From Epiperipatus broadwayi (Eukaryota > Onychophora > Udeonychophora > Euonychophora > Peripatidae): a stretch of DNA of 64,000 nt. The position numbers and the translations under genes are program-made. This document shows positions 34,473-45,429 of this stretch, piece by piece. The stretch's first letter is position 1. Every line of letters begins with the position of its first letter. The notes under the pieces were generated by a model, which was not told the DNA's origin, made no database searches, and saw only the letters and a program-made list of their open reading frames with translations. The stretch is taken from positions 4,059,001 to 4,123,000 of the forward strand of contig JAQFVV010006306.1 in assembly GCA_028023455.1 (NCBI GenBank), read 5' to 3'.

Positions 34473-34630
34473 TCAGAATAATATAAATCTCTGTCTTGTA
34501 AAAATAGTCATTTACATCAGATAACGTCATAAACTTTTTTTTTCTAAGGACTGTACTAAAATATTTTTTTTCCTGTAATTTTGAGATATTTATATGCAAG
34601 TCCCTTGCAATTGTTTCTGATACCATGACT
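34473..34630 (-). CDS. candidate internal exon, possibly histone-fold protein
   Basis: On the minus strand TTCTTATATTTAG precedes and GTAGGT follows a frame of 52 codons: MVSETIARDLHINISKLQEK, then KYFSTVLRKKKFMTLSDVND and YFYKTEIYIIL. The run A-x-D ... K-K-x-x-T-x-S-D-V-N lines up without gaps with the end of TAF6/TAF6L-type histone folds as I remember them, but only at a handful of positions. Read-through past the donor remains open in the genome to 34,393. No partner exon was found nearby. Confidence 0.4.
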
Positions 34631-34965
34631 CTAAATATAAGAAGCCTTTTACTTTGATAACTTTCGTAAGTTTTAAAAAATTTCCTCTTTTGCTTTATTT
34701 TTGATTAAATTTATATAGTTTGGAAAAGATGTGAAAATGAGCACTTTTTGGCCATTTCTCATTTAGTTTTACAACTTGTTATGTATTTAGTTTATTGATT
34801 CAAATAAAATCTAACAACTCAGAAGATCAGTCAAGTTAGGCCTTATTTTGATTTTGTTTGATATAGTACATATTAATCATTTATATAAGATTTTAAAAAT
34901 TACATACAAATAGTAAACCTGCTCTCTTTACTTATTTAATACACCCATAAATTGGTATGTTAAAA

Positions 34966-35690
34966 CAGTGATGTGATGTGATGTATTATGGCTTCTCCTT
35001 AAACGAAGTCAAGAATATCTCAGCAATTATGCCAAGATAAACCTGTTAGCCACTTTCTTTTACATTCCCCACTCTAAATTTACCCATAATCTGCTCTATC
35101 CCATTTCCACAACATAATTTTTGTCAACGCTATAACCTTTATATCTAAATCCCCCTTATCTTTTCCCAAACCCAGCATAAAAACCAATAATTCACTTTCT
35201 GTATAATCACTCTTTTCATATTTATTTTTCCACAACTTCATTATATGTACCCTTTCTGTTTTCAAACATTTACATTCAATTAACAAATGCCTAATATTTT
35301 CAATTCCTTCCTTACATAATTTACAAAATAAATCACCCATATTTTTCCATTTACATGTATATTCTTTTGTAGCTAAAGATCCCGTTCGAGCCTTAAACAA
35401 TAAACTACTTTCCTTACTATTATCATATATTAACTCACACCTAATATTCTGTTTATTTCTATATATATTTAAACTCTTTTTACTCTCCATACTATTTCTC
35501 CATCTCTCTAACTCCCTAGTCTTTATTAATAAATTTATTCTTTTATCCCATTCCTTACTACTATAACACTCAATAATCCTCTTAACACAATCATCCCATC
35601 TTTTGTACAAATATATTGATATAAATTCTTTATCCAAATCTTTTGCATACCGCATTACCTTTCTCACCCATCTTGTTACATAGTAGTGCC
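34966..35690 (-). pseudogene. LINE C-terminal region (LINE-Y, copy 1)
   Basis: About 200 open codons ending at a stop at 35,080. ARTGSLATKEYTCKWKNMGD is followed by a C-x2-C...H-x4-C motif (FCKLCKEGIENIRHLLIECK) and a helical end (IMLWKWDRADYG). The 3' tail ends in repeated CATCA (about 34,970). The first residues of the frame come from the abutting A repeat. No RT domain remains. Confidence 0.7.
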
Positions 35691-35770
35691 ACCTAGTGCA
35701 AACCATAATAATCAATGGATGCAGGAAGATTTGTGCATAAAATCCCTATCTACTGCCTACACATACATTA

Positions 35771-35811
35771 TTCCCAGAATATATTTTTGCCTATGTCTTT
35801 CATCAGTGAGT
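35771..35811 (-). ncRNA. hammerhead remnant, A family
   Basis: CTGATGA survives; the ACTAGT side is lost. Confidence 0.35.
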
Positions 35812-36206
35812 AAGTCTTGGATCTGAGAGCACTGCGCCTAGATCATAGGATCTAATGCACCCCCCCCCCCATAGCTACCTTTTACTTTTATAATTAACTA
35901 TAAAGTTATGAATCCAAAATGAAAACAGTGTTTTCAATCCAAGCTCATTCACTTGTATTATAGTATAAATTTGAACCCAGTTCAGATTCTATAAATTTTG
36001 CTGTCTTTGGTTCTGTAATAACTATAGATACCATCATCCTATGGACAGGAATGGTTTTAAATCATTAAACATCACATGATCACCATTTCTTGCTGTTAAA
36101 TTGACAAGCTTTCCATATAGCAGTGTGATCCAGTGAAAGCTATAGTAATCAATAGATGCAAAAAGGTGTGTGCATAAAGTCCTTACCTAGTGCCTATTCA
36201 TCCAAT

Positions 36207-36247
36207 ATATCCAGACTAATTTCTAGCTTGTGGCTTTCATCAATGAG
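36207..36247 (-). ncRNA. hammerhead remnant, A family
   Basis: Core reads TTGATGA and stem III ATTAGT. Confidence 0.4.
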
Positions 36248-36541
36248 GAGCTTTGAATCTGAGAGCACTGCACCTAGATATTAGGATCTAATGCAACTAT
36301 CTAGCAGTCACTTTTTAATTAACTATCAAGTTATGAGTCCATGAAAATGTTTTCATTTCAATCTCCTAGTCATATAGATCCGAACCCAATTCAGTTTCTA
36401 AACATTTTGCTATCTTTGGTTCTTCAATAATCATATAGTCACCATAATCCTATGGGAATCCTAGTCACAAACTTTTTCATATAGTTGTGCCACCCAGTGC
36501 AAGCTGTAGTAATCAAAAGATGCAGTGCTCTCAGATCCAAG

Positions 36542-36581
36542 ACTCACTGATGAATGCCACAAGTTAGATACTAGTCTAGGT
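36542..36581 (+). ncRNA. hammerhead remnant, A family
   Basis: CTGATGA and ACTAGTC are kept, but GAAA reads GATA. Confidence 0.45.
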
Positions 36582-37004
36582 ATATTGGATGAATAGGAAG
36601 TAGATAGGAATTTTATGCACAAACCTTCTTGCATTCATTGATTACTATGGCTTATCCTGACTGGTACTACTGTATGAAGAGTTTGATGTTTAATAGTTTA
36701 AATTTCTATGTTGACAAAGTTTCAAGTCATGCAGAAGATTATGCATAATATTGGTGAACTTCATTACCATAAAATTAATAAATAGATGAAAGGATGATGT
36801 CTACTTTGCAATTCAGCTTCTGTATAATTGACATGGAAATAGGTTCATGATAATTTAACTGGTTTCACTTATAAAAGGGTAAACTTTAAGTTTGAATATC
36901 ATATCTGCTGTTCAGTAGCCTTTACATATATTAAAAATATAGTAAATTTAAACAATCTCAGCATACCCAACTTATAATTTAAAAAAATATACTTTTTTAA
37001 TAAT

Positions 37005-37330
37005 TAGAAGGGATTTGAACTCACTTTCAAGCTTCCTACAGCTATTCAATCCACCCTATACAATTGATACGCATGGCACCATAATGTGAAAAAGGTAAAT
37101 GATCTCCAATATACATATTTCGTGCTGAACCAGCACTCAACAGTTAGTCCAGATTATCATCTCCCCCCCCCACACATACATAATCAGTGCTCAGTTTATA
37201 TTAAGACAGTAAATCTTCAAACTTTAAAGGATAGGCTCCAATCTTCTCCACCCTCTAGAAAAAGTCTTGAGAAGTTAGACTTTGCACACCATCACACATA
37301 CTACGAATGTGTCTTGAATGATTTGAACTG
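37005..37330 (-). repeat. C-family ribozyme repeat
   Basis: Single copy with tRNA-like tail at the low-coordinate end (GGGATTTGAACTCAC antisense). Confidence 0.6.
37106..37147 (-). ncRNA. hammerhead ribozyme, C family (decayed)
   Basis: Stem II GTGCTG/CAGCAC is perfect and GAAA is present, but the core reads CTGTTGA and stem I is weakened. Confidence 0.5.
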
Positions 37331-37649
37331 TAGTTATGAGATCTTCTTTCATTTATATATGAGACTTATTTGTATGGTTTTTGGTTTACATAATAACATT
37401 GGCATGTATGTCAATTAAGCCTTATTAGTGAAAGTTATCTTTAATTTTAAAAAAAAAAAGAAAAAGAAATTCCAATTGCCCAAAGAACTATTGAATTATT
37501 TTAATTAGTTAAAAATACATTAGTTTGTTTATGCAAATGTTATGAATAGGTTCCTACATGTACAAAAACATATAAATATATAGTATCAATAAAACTATAA
37601 AGTATTAATGATGATAAGATTTATAATCACAGCTAATAAGTTATTTTAT

Positions 37650-38190
37650 TGTTAAGCCAATAAACATCACATGACCTCCATCTCTTATGCTTGGGTATAA
37701 CTGTTGTTAAAACAGGCAAAACTCACTATATATACTGCCACACCCAGCAAGCTAGAGTAATCAATGGATGCCAGAAGGCTTGTGCACAAAATCCCCATCT
37801 AGTGCCTACTCATCCAATATCCCCAAACTAGTTTCTGGCTTATGGCCTTCGTCAGTGAGGAGCCTTGGATCTGAGAGCAACTGCACTTAGATCTTAGGAT
37901 CTAATGCAACCCTCCAGCAACCACCTTTTATCTCCAATTAACTACAAAATTATGAGTCTTAAACTGAAAACACTTTAATGTTTTCAATCCAAGCCCATTA
38001 GCTTATATAATCATATGGGTCTGAACCCAGTTCAGTACCCATACATTTTGGTGTCTTTGGTTCTTTAATAACCATAGCTACCACTATCCTATTAGGCAGG
38101 ATCGGTTTTAAGCCAATAAACATCACATGACCTCCACTTCTTATGCTTGTGTATAACTGCTGTTAAAACAGGCAAAACTCACTATATATA
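37650..38190 (-). repeat. A-family ribozyme repeat, one full unit plus start of a second
   Basis: The edge GCCAATAAACATCACATGACC occurs at 37,654 and 38,112 (period 458 bp). The second copy breaks off after GCAAAACTCACTATATATA. Confidence 0.75.
37821..37860 (-). ncRNA. hammerhead ribozyme, A family
   Basis: CCTCA, CTGACGA, GGC/GCC, GAAA, ACTAGT then T as the cleavage base and TGGGG. A GTT site should still be permitted (H = A, C or T). Confidence 0.75.
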
Positions 38191-38237
38191 TATTTAAATA
38201 CATGTATATTATCTATACTCAACTTAATGTAATTTAT

Positions 38238-38345
38238 ATTGGAGATCATTTATCTTTTTCACATGTAGGTGGTTATGTGTATCAATTGTATATGATGGAT
38301 TGGATAACTGTGGGATCATTGAAAGTCTGAGTTTAAGTCCCTTAT
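38238..38345 (+). repeat. C-family 3' fragment
   Basis: Starts at TATATTGGAGATC, just past the ribozyme, and includes the tRNA-like tail (GAGTTTAAGTCCC). Confidence 0.55.
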
Positions 38346-38567
38346 AATTTTATTTAATATATATATGCTTGTGTGAATTATTATGAGTTATAAGATCCAC
38401 AATCTTAACACAATATAAGAATTACAATGATATAACTAATCTTTTAGTAATTTTTCATACAAACATAAAAAACGTTTAAAAAACATAGATATATTAATAT
38501 TATTTCTATGGGGATTTAGCTTTTGTTATTTAAAGGTTTCATAATTATTGACCTTTTTCAATTCCAG
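38346..38567. other. AT-rich spacer or intron
   Basis: Flanks the candidate exon at 38,568. Confidence 0.3.
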
Positions 38568-38617
38568 ACAAAAGTGAAAATGAAGTTCCCACTATTACAT
38601 ATTATGTTAACAGAAAA
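38568..38617 (+). CDS. candidate 50-bp internal exon
   Basis: Preceded by CCTTTTTCAATTCCAG and followed by GTAAGA on the plus strand, both strong. The frame with two leading bases reads KSENEVPTITYYVNRK and ends in phase 0. No partner exon could be linked and the protein is not recognised. Confidence 0.45.
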
Positions 38618-38924
38618 GTAAGAATAATAGTCTTTATTGTTATTGAAAACAAATATATTATGATTAATTATAATATAAATGTTATGAAAAAAAAAGGAAG
38701 GAGGTGTATTAAAGCAATATTTTTAATTAATTTCATGAATAACAGATTATTTAATAACAAATATCACTATTTTAATACAAAAAAAGTTCCTCCATATAAT
38801 GTATATTTATGAAGTCTAATAATAGAGTACTTAGACTGTTCTTTTATGTATTGCATTTTTTTAATATAAATTTTATGTACTTAGATAGTTACATCTCAGA
38901 TTTAGCTATCTGTATATTAGATTA

Positions 38925-39270
38925 ATACAGGCAAAACTCACTATATGTATTGCCACACACAGCAAGCTAGAGTAATCAATGGATGCCAGAAGGGTTGTGC
39001 ATAAAATCCCCATCTAGTGCCTACTCATCCAATATCCCCAGATTAGTTTCTGGCTTGTGGCCTTCGTCTGTGAGGAGTCTTGGATCTGAGAAACTAGTCT
39101 GGGGATATTGGATGAGTAGGCACTAGATGAGGATTTTATGCATAAGCCTTCTGGCATGCATTGATTACTCTAGCTTTCTGGGTGTAGCAATACCTACAGT
39201 TAGTTTTGCCTGTTTTAACAACAGTTATAAGCAAGCCTAAGAAATGGTGATCATGTGATGTTTATTGGCT
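38925..39270. mobile_element. A-family foldback element
   Basis: Arm 38,930-39,060 is inverted at 39,088-39,230. Both ends carry GGCAAAACTCACTATA or its complement, and the target-side TTAACAACAG is typical of the family edge. Confidence 0.7.
39036..39075 (-). ncRNA. hammerhead remnant, A family
   Basis: Core reads CAGACGA and stem III ATTAGT. Inactive by inspection. Confidence 0.4.
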
Positions 39271-40560
39271 TATATCTTAGATTCATAGATACATTTTATT
39301 CTATTATCATTAATATAGATTTGCATAAAAACATATATATATATATACTTTCCTTTATAACCACATAAATATATATGATACATATATATATATATATCCA
39401 TACATAATATGAAATATGTTATAATACATAAACATTTATATACTTATGCTCACACACACACATGATGGAGATCTATATATACACAATGTTATATAATTTT
39501 CCTTTCATGTTTAAATGATTAATTACTAATTGATTGAATAGTTTCCTAATATATAATCAAATGTATTTTTTTTATTATACTTAATTGTAAATAATCTAGT
39601 AAATTTTTCCTTTATTGGAATTTTTATTTTTGGCCATATGCTAATTAATGACTACATGTCCTTGATTCATGGACTTAAAAACTGTTGCTATAAAAAATTG
39701 TAAATATAAAAAATATCAAATACTGATGAAATATTTTTTTAAAAAAAATAAGTTCATTGAAATATATAAAAAATATCAATATAATCCCAAAACTGTTAAA
39801 AATCTACTCTTTAATCATAAATAAATCAATAAAGAAACTATAGCAGACAATAATAAAGCTAATAATTAAATTATTCTCTCAAATTCCAATAACATGAATG
39901 ATAATAAAAAATTTAAAATGCAAAATGGATACCAATTTCATATACTTCAATAATTTATAAAACAATCAAAAATAAAAATCACATAAAGTGGTAAATATTG
40001 GATGAACATTTTATAAAAAAGCCTGGAATATGAGAGACTTAATTCCAAAACAAAAGTTGAAATAAAAAATAAGAGATTTCTATAAAATTAATAGTGGGTG
40101 TTATGATATAATGTAATAAGAACACATACAAAAATAACTAGAAGAAAAAGTGAAAAAAAATACATGAGCAATTAACAGAAAAGATGATTGATCAGCATAT
40201 AATTAATAGATGGTGACACAATAGATTGTTAAAAGAATAATAAATCTTTACAATATATTAAAGATTTTAAAAGTAGAAAGGTTTTAAAAGATTAATTATG
40301 TTAAAAATATACAAGCAATTCAATATTCTTTCGTTATTTCTTGCTTATTGTCTGGCAATCTTCAGAACTGTAAAATACAATAATATTGTATTTTTATTAT
40401 TATTATTAATTTACCCAACCACACAAAAATCATATTTTGATATTTTATATACTTTTATATATACTGTATATTATATTTGATCTATTTAATATGCACGTGT
40501 ATGCACACAATACATATAGAAATAACACCGAGGTTTGGTTTATTTATGTATAATTCATAG
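39271..40560. other. AT-rich spacer
   Basis: Long (AT)n and (CA)n runs near 39,330-39,480. No gene supported. Confidence 0.5.
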
Positions 40561-40569
40561 TATTAATTA

Positions 40570-40935
40570 GAGTGAAATTTAAATCCAGACTTTCAAGCTC
40601 CCATAGTCATCCACTCCATCTTATATAACCGATACACATGACCACATGCATGTGAAAAAGATACCTGATCTCCAATATAGCTATTTTGTGCTGAACCAGC
40701 ACTTATCAGTTGGCCTGTATCATCATCTCCCATACACATATATAATCAGTGCTCGGTTAATATTAACATAGTAAACCTTCAAACTTTAATGAGCAGGTTT
40801 CAATCTTCTCCCCTCCAATTCTTCAGCCATCCATATTGAAAATTTGATGATGATATGTTCAAAGCCCTTGTTTGCCAATTTTGTTGTGACATGTCCATAT
40901 TGATTGTAACTCAATCTGACCTCTCATATGTAAGA
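40570..40935 (-). repeat. C-family ribozyme repeat
   Basis: Near-complete copy related to 41,038-41,313, 8,838-9,225 and 37,005-37,330. Confidence 0.65.
40672..40713 (-). ncRNA. hammerhead remnant, C family
   Basis: Stems I and II pair, but the core reads CTGATAA and GAAA reads AAAA. Confidence 0.45.
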
Positions 40936-41037
40936 TTTTAAGCCCATTTAAATATACACAGAAGAGATATGGAATACAAGCTGATAATATAATATTTAAA
41001 TAATGTATAGTATATATACTTTAAGCTAGACATAATT

Positions 41038-41313
41038 AGAGGGAATATGAATCCAGACTTTCAAGCCTTCTTTAGTCATCCACTCCATCTTACACAAACG
41101 ATATACATGACCCCATATATGTGAAAAAAATAAATGATCTCCAATATATGTATTTTGTGCTGAACCAGCATTCATCCGTTAGTTCAGATCATCATCTCCC
41201 ATACATAATCGGTGCTCACTTTATATTAAGATAGCAAATCTTCAAACATTAATGGTCAGGCTTCAATCTTCTCCACCCTCCAACTCTTCAGCCATCCATA
41301 CCATTGAAAATCT
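41038..41313 (-). repeat. C-family ribozyme repeat
   Basis: Truncated at GAAAATCTG on the right, where unrelated sequence begins. Confidence 0.65.
41141..41182 (-). ncRNA. hammerhead remnant, C family
   Basis: Core reads CGGATGA, GAAA reads AAAA. Stem III ATA/TAT is intact. Confidence 0.4.
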
Positions 41314-41320
41314 GCGCCAA

Positions 41321-42055
41321 TGTTTTGGGTGGATTGCACTGGCCATCAACTAGATAATGAATGTTATTATAAAAACTGTTCTACGGGTGCTGTAAACATG
41401 GATGTATAACATGTCAAAGGTTTTATCAGTAGAAAACAAGACAGAAAATTTTCAAAATATAAGTGGGGATGAAATGATAACAAATAAAAATCAGAAACTA
41501 TTCAGATAATGAATTTTTAAAAACTTTTTCTAAATGGAAGATACTTTACACGTATCATTATTATAGCTTGGCTTTTTAAGGATCTCGATAGGTTCTTTGA
41601 TATCATATTGGTGGCGGAGGGTCACATCTGAATAGGATGCTGGCATTTGAGAAATCTATAAGCCATAGCTATAGCATAAAATAAGAGTGCTGCTGATGAT
41701 GAGTAATGTGACAATTGCTCATACCCACTCAAGCAGATCCATAAACTCCTCAAAGAAATTTCATAAATTCAATGGGCTTCAAGAAGTAACAAGTCCCTAG
41801 ACTTGGATTGAATGTTACCCAATTTTATAGTTAGTGACATGATGTTTTTATATTAAACTATTTTAGAGGATGTCTAATACTACTATCTGTAGTTCCTTTT
41901 ATGTAAATAATACTGACTCTGATAGTCATTGACCTTTTACTTCTTTTGTTTTCTTATTATGATTACTTTGGGTCATGAATTAAGACTTCGTTTATAAAGC
42001 ATTATTATAATCATTAACCAATAAGATATCACGAATATGATTTACTTCTTCACGT
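41321..42055. other. unassigned stretch with ordinary base composition
   Basis: 41,560-41,830 is less AT-rich than its surroundings and may be an old transposon, but no motif was found. Confidence 0.3.
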
Positions 42056-43400
42056 TGTGACGGTCAGATGATGTATGTTGGCTTAACCCAGTACGAATAC
42101 TAGGCGAAAATACCTCGGGGCCACTCATACGCGAGATATTAAATCAAGAATACTATGACCCCTGCCCTCTTCGTATATTCTCGAGACTAACCCACGAACC
42201 AACAACACTATCTGAGACACGCATAGATATTTTCTTCCCGAGCCACGAGCTTAGCATCAGCGGGATACATGGACAAAACCACCTGCGGAGCTTAAATAGT
42301 TAAATTGCAAAAATACTTAGAAATATGTGTTCTGCATGTCTGGATCATTTGAAAGTAAAACAAAGCATTAAAAGATAACTAGCAAGCGCAAGCTTTTTAG
42401 TGAAATAAATATCTTTAATAAATGACATTTGAAATATTATTAATAATTTAATGGCCTTCGCTATTCCCCGAAATTTCTGAATAACTAATGAGACAATGAA
42501 AACCCGATTAATATACTTGCGGTCTAAATCTTTCCTTCCCAGTTTTATTAAACATTGTCAACTCGAATCTGCTCGATAATGTGTAATAATAAAACTCTTC
42601 CGCTACACGACGCTCTTCCGAATTGCTTTGCACTAAAACAGAGTTTAAAACCATTTAAGATGTATATCGCTAAATCTGACATACGTAAGAAGCTAATGGC
42701 GAACAAAACAAGCGTTATCGAGGAGATCAAATTGGCAAACAACAAAACAGAAAAAAAGAAACTTACTCGTACTAAATTTTACAAGTATGAATAAAACTGG
42801 AAAGGGATTTTTATATGAACAATTAACTAATAAACTTAACCGCAATGAAATTAAAATATTTACACATGGGAGTAATGAAGAATAGCGAAGAAAAGGGGTT
42901 AAATATCTAAGTAGATGATCACATATACATATATCTAACTAGTCTAATAAAAATAGTTACATTATAAATATCATTAAGCAAACATTTCATAAATATTCAA
43001 GAAAGCAATTATAAAAAGTATGGACAAAAAGGGTAGCATAATGAATAGTTCATGAGGAGAGATATGATTACCGTCCTTATTCCTTGGTCATGTTCCATCG
43101 ACGGGCGTAGCTTGATCCGTCTGATGAGATGTGTTCGACCGGACAAGGAAAGTGGAAATCAGTAGCAAGTCCTCCAGACACGGCACAGAGTTCAGATAAT
43201 GATTGAGTAAATACTACGGCATTTTTCTGGTATTGAGGAACCCCGGCGATAGGCAAAGCTATTTATTTGCCTAGCCGAGCATATTAGAATCCATCATACT
43301 TATACGATTTTTAGCTTGAGCAGGTTCAAACTTCTTCATGATTTGTAGACAATAATTGTAGACTTTTTGGAATAAAATCACAAACAAAATCTGACAGAGT
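42056..43400 (+). other. GC-richer islands, possible decayed LTR element
   Basis: Starts TGTGACGGTC, a common gypsy LTR start, and contains islands much richer in CG than the rest (42,090-42,300 and 43,070-43,270), with AATAAA near 43,371. No matching second copy or target duplication was found, so this is only a suggestion. The adapter match lies inside. Confidence 0.3.
42594..42621 (+). other. Illumina adapter contamination
   Basis: CTACACGACGCTCTTCCGA (42,603-42,621) equals part of the universal Illumina read-1 adapter, and the nine bases before it match with two differences. The frame across it gives LPLHDALP, a known adapter-translation signature. This is not genomic. Confidence 0.9.
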
Positions 43401-43404
43401 TCTC

Positions 43405-43535
43405 CTAAGAGAAATCTGAATGCACCTTGCAATAGCAGATCTGAATGAAACTTGCAATAGCAAAATCTTGAATCAACCTTGCAATAGCAAAATCTGATAT
43501 CACTCTTCCAATAGCAAAATCTGAATGAATCTCCT
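43405..43535 (+). repeat. short tandem repeat, about 30-bp unit
   Basis: Four to five imperfect copies of CTTGCAATAGCAAAATCTGA with spacer bases. Confidence 0.7.
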
Positions 43536-44100
43536 CTTTTGTTCTCTCCCTTTTATAACTTTTTTTCTTAGCTACCTTCTATTGTTTGTATGATCTGAGA
43601 TCTTGATAAGCCTCCCCATGCTCCTTTGTTTCAAAGCGACATTTTCTAAAAATAACTTTTACTTTTTTACTCTAAATTTCTTTCTTTAAAGTTTGAATTC
43701 TATTAACTAAAAAGAAAGAAAGAGAAGGCCATCTTTAATTTGACTTGAATGGGCTTAACTAATTAAAATATACATTCTTTTAGAAATGTTGGTGGGCTTA
43801 TCTCAAAATCAAATCATACTAAATATTTTAACAACATTTTAACAACAATATATTATTAATTTTTTATAGTAGAATAAGCATTTTATTTCAGCAGAATTTT
43901 GCATTAACTCATATATATACGCTAGATGTATATATATGTTTGACAAATAGGTTAAGCAATTTTTATTAATAGAATGAAATTTATTTAAAACAAAATATTT
44001 AAATGTAAACACATTTGATAAGCATAATTATTTTTAACTCTAATGCAAAACCCTGCTGATATTGAACTATAAACTTAATTCAGGTCTACAATACTAATTA
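43536..44100. other. AT-rich spacer
   Basis: No supported feature. Confidence 0.4.
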
Positions 44101-44139
44101 AGTTTATAGGAAGATGTGAAGCATGGATCGGGCTTCAGA

Positions 44140-44495
44140 TCCATTGCTTCAACGTGGATATATTTTTCTGAAAGGTTAACTACTCCGGTAAAAAGGGTTT
44201 TGGCTACAGAAAAGATTTGAATCGGGGTGATGATGGTATGGAATTTTAAGTATCTATCTGTGAGTATAGTATCTCTGAAAATGAGAAAACAAAATTCTGT
44301 TTTTTAGGGATGAGTACGTCAAGGAAGGGATACTTCCTATTAGTTTCCGCTTCCACTATACCCTTAATAAGAGAATGGATATTGTTTATGCATGAAAAAA
44401 AATTATGTAGTTTATCCTTAGCATGTTGCCGGACAACAAACATATCATCTGTGTATCTGAGCCCCAGATACATAGATGACATATTTGTCGTCTAA
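44140..44495 (-). pseudogene. Penelope-like reverse transcriptase fragment (minus copy)
   Basis: Residues 9-13 of the open part are RYTDD, the catalytic box in PLE form, followed by MFVV, then NNIHSLIKG, AETNRKYPFLDVLIPKKQ, the characteristic order of PLE RT after the catalytic aspartates. Similar DNA continues to about 44,140 with frameshifts. Confidence 0.75.
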
Positions 44496-44499
44496 TTGG

Positions 44500-45180
44500 A
44501 TAGTATTTATATGTGAAAAGAAATGTAGTTTACCTGTACCATATTGCCAGACAACAAACATGTCATTTATTTATCTGAAACTCTGGCAAATAGTAAAAAT
44601 AATATGATTTCTTATCACATATAAACAATATCCATCCTCTTATTAAGTTTACAATAAAAGCAATGGAAAGCTTCCCTTCCTTGATGTACTCATTTCCAAA
44701 AAACAGACTAATCTTTTTATCATTTTCCATTTTCAGAAACTACACACATCATTCTGCTCAAATATTTTCTGTATCCAAAACTCTTTTTACTAAGGCAGTT
44801 AACTTTTCAGATAAATCATATCTGAAGAAAATGGTTATAATAATGGAATTATAAATGAAACTTTAATTTAGGTTCAAAACAATTATAATAAGCCAACAGA
44901 AGATAAAATTACAACTATTAGTCTGTATTATATATATAGACGGAATGACACAGTATGTGCCACTATCCTGGTAACATGCGGTCCAAGCTTAAAGCTCGAA
45001 GAGTTTATGCAATTTCTTGTAGAGCCACTTATTTGGACATGAGCAATTGTCACAGCATTTATCATCACCGACACTCACTTTGTATTAAGGATATGGATCA
45101 TAATATAGATTTCTCAAATACCAGGATCCTATCCAGATGTTGAAATCCTTAAAAGACCAGATTGTATCAACATCCTTGAT
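44500..45180 (+). pseudogene. Penelope-like RT and endonuclease remnant (plus copy)
   Basis: The first part mirrors the minus copy (PFLDVLISKKQT in a shifted frame). The second part (44,950-45,180) reads ARRVYAISC, a GIY-like segment, then HRHSLCIKDMDHNIDFSNTR, ILSRC, matching the linker and nuclease end. Several frameshifts make it non-functional. Together with 44,140-44,495 it forms an inverted pair. Confidence 0.65.
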
Positions 45181-45369
45181 AATACTATTTGAAATAATTT
45201 TTTAAAATCCATTAATTTGAAGAACTGATTTTTTTAAAAATCTTTTATTATTTCTACACCACATCTATATTTTCAAAATATTAGGTTTCTGGATTCTATT
45301 GGTTGAACCTTTAATGTTGTTATATTATCAATGTTTACAGTGCCTCTGCAATGGTTTTGTAATAGCATT

Positions 45370-45420
45370 CATTAGTCAGATGATGGCTAGGGAGACTGGT
45401 TGAAACATTAATACATTAGT
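45370..45420 (+). ncRNA. hammerhead-like motif downstream of PLE remnant
   Basis: CAGATGA, a wobble-rich hairpin GGCTAG/CTGGTT, then GAAAC. Placed just 3' of a PLE coding remnant in the same orientation, where PLE terminal repeats carry their ribozyme. The core base T4 is changed. Confidence 0.35.
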
Positions 45421-45429
45421 ACCATGAAT

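Larger units (their letters stand above)
35683..36690 (-). repeat. decayed A-family repeat series
   Basis: Three successive divergent units: 35,683-36,060, 36,062-36,450 and a small foldback 36,460-36,690. Ribozyme positions are recognisable but mutated in all three. Confidence 0.6.

Noticed and set aside
42548-42794. Open frames on both strands over the adapter
   Set aside because: Both include adapter-derived residues; artefactual.
43118-43150. CTGATGA followed 20 bases later by GAAA in the GC-richer island
   Set aside because: The intervening bases do not form stem II at its base and no stem I or UH site is present.
42056-44149. Solo LTR bounded by ACGT target duplication
   Set aside because: The right candidate end lies inside Penelope sequence that continues past it, so the match is coincidental.
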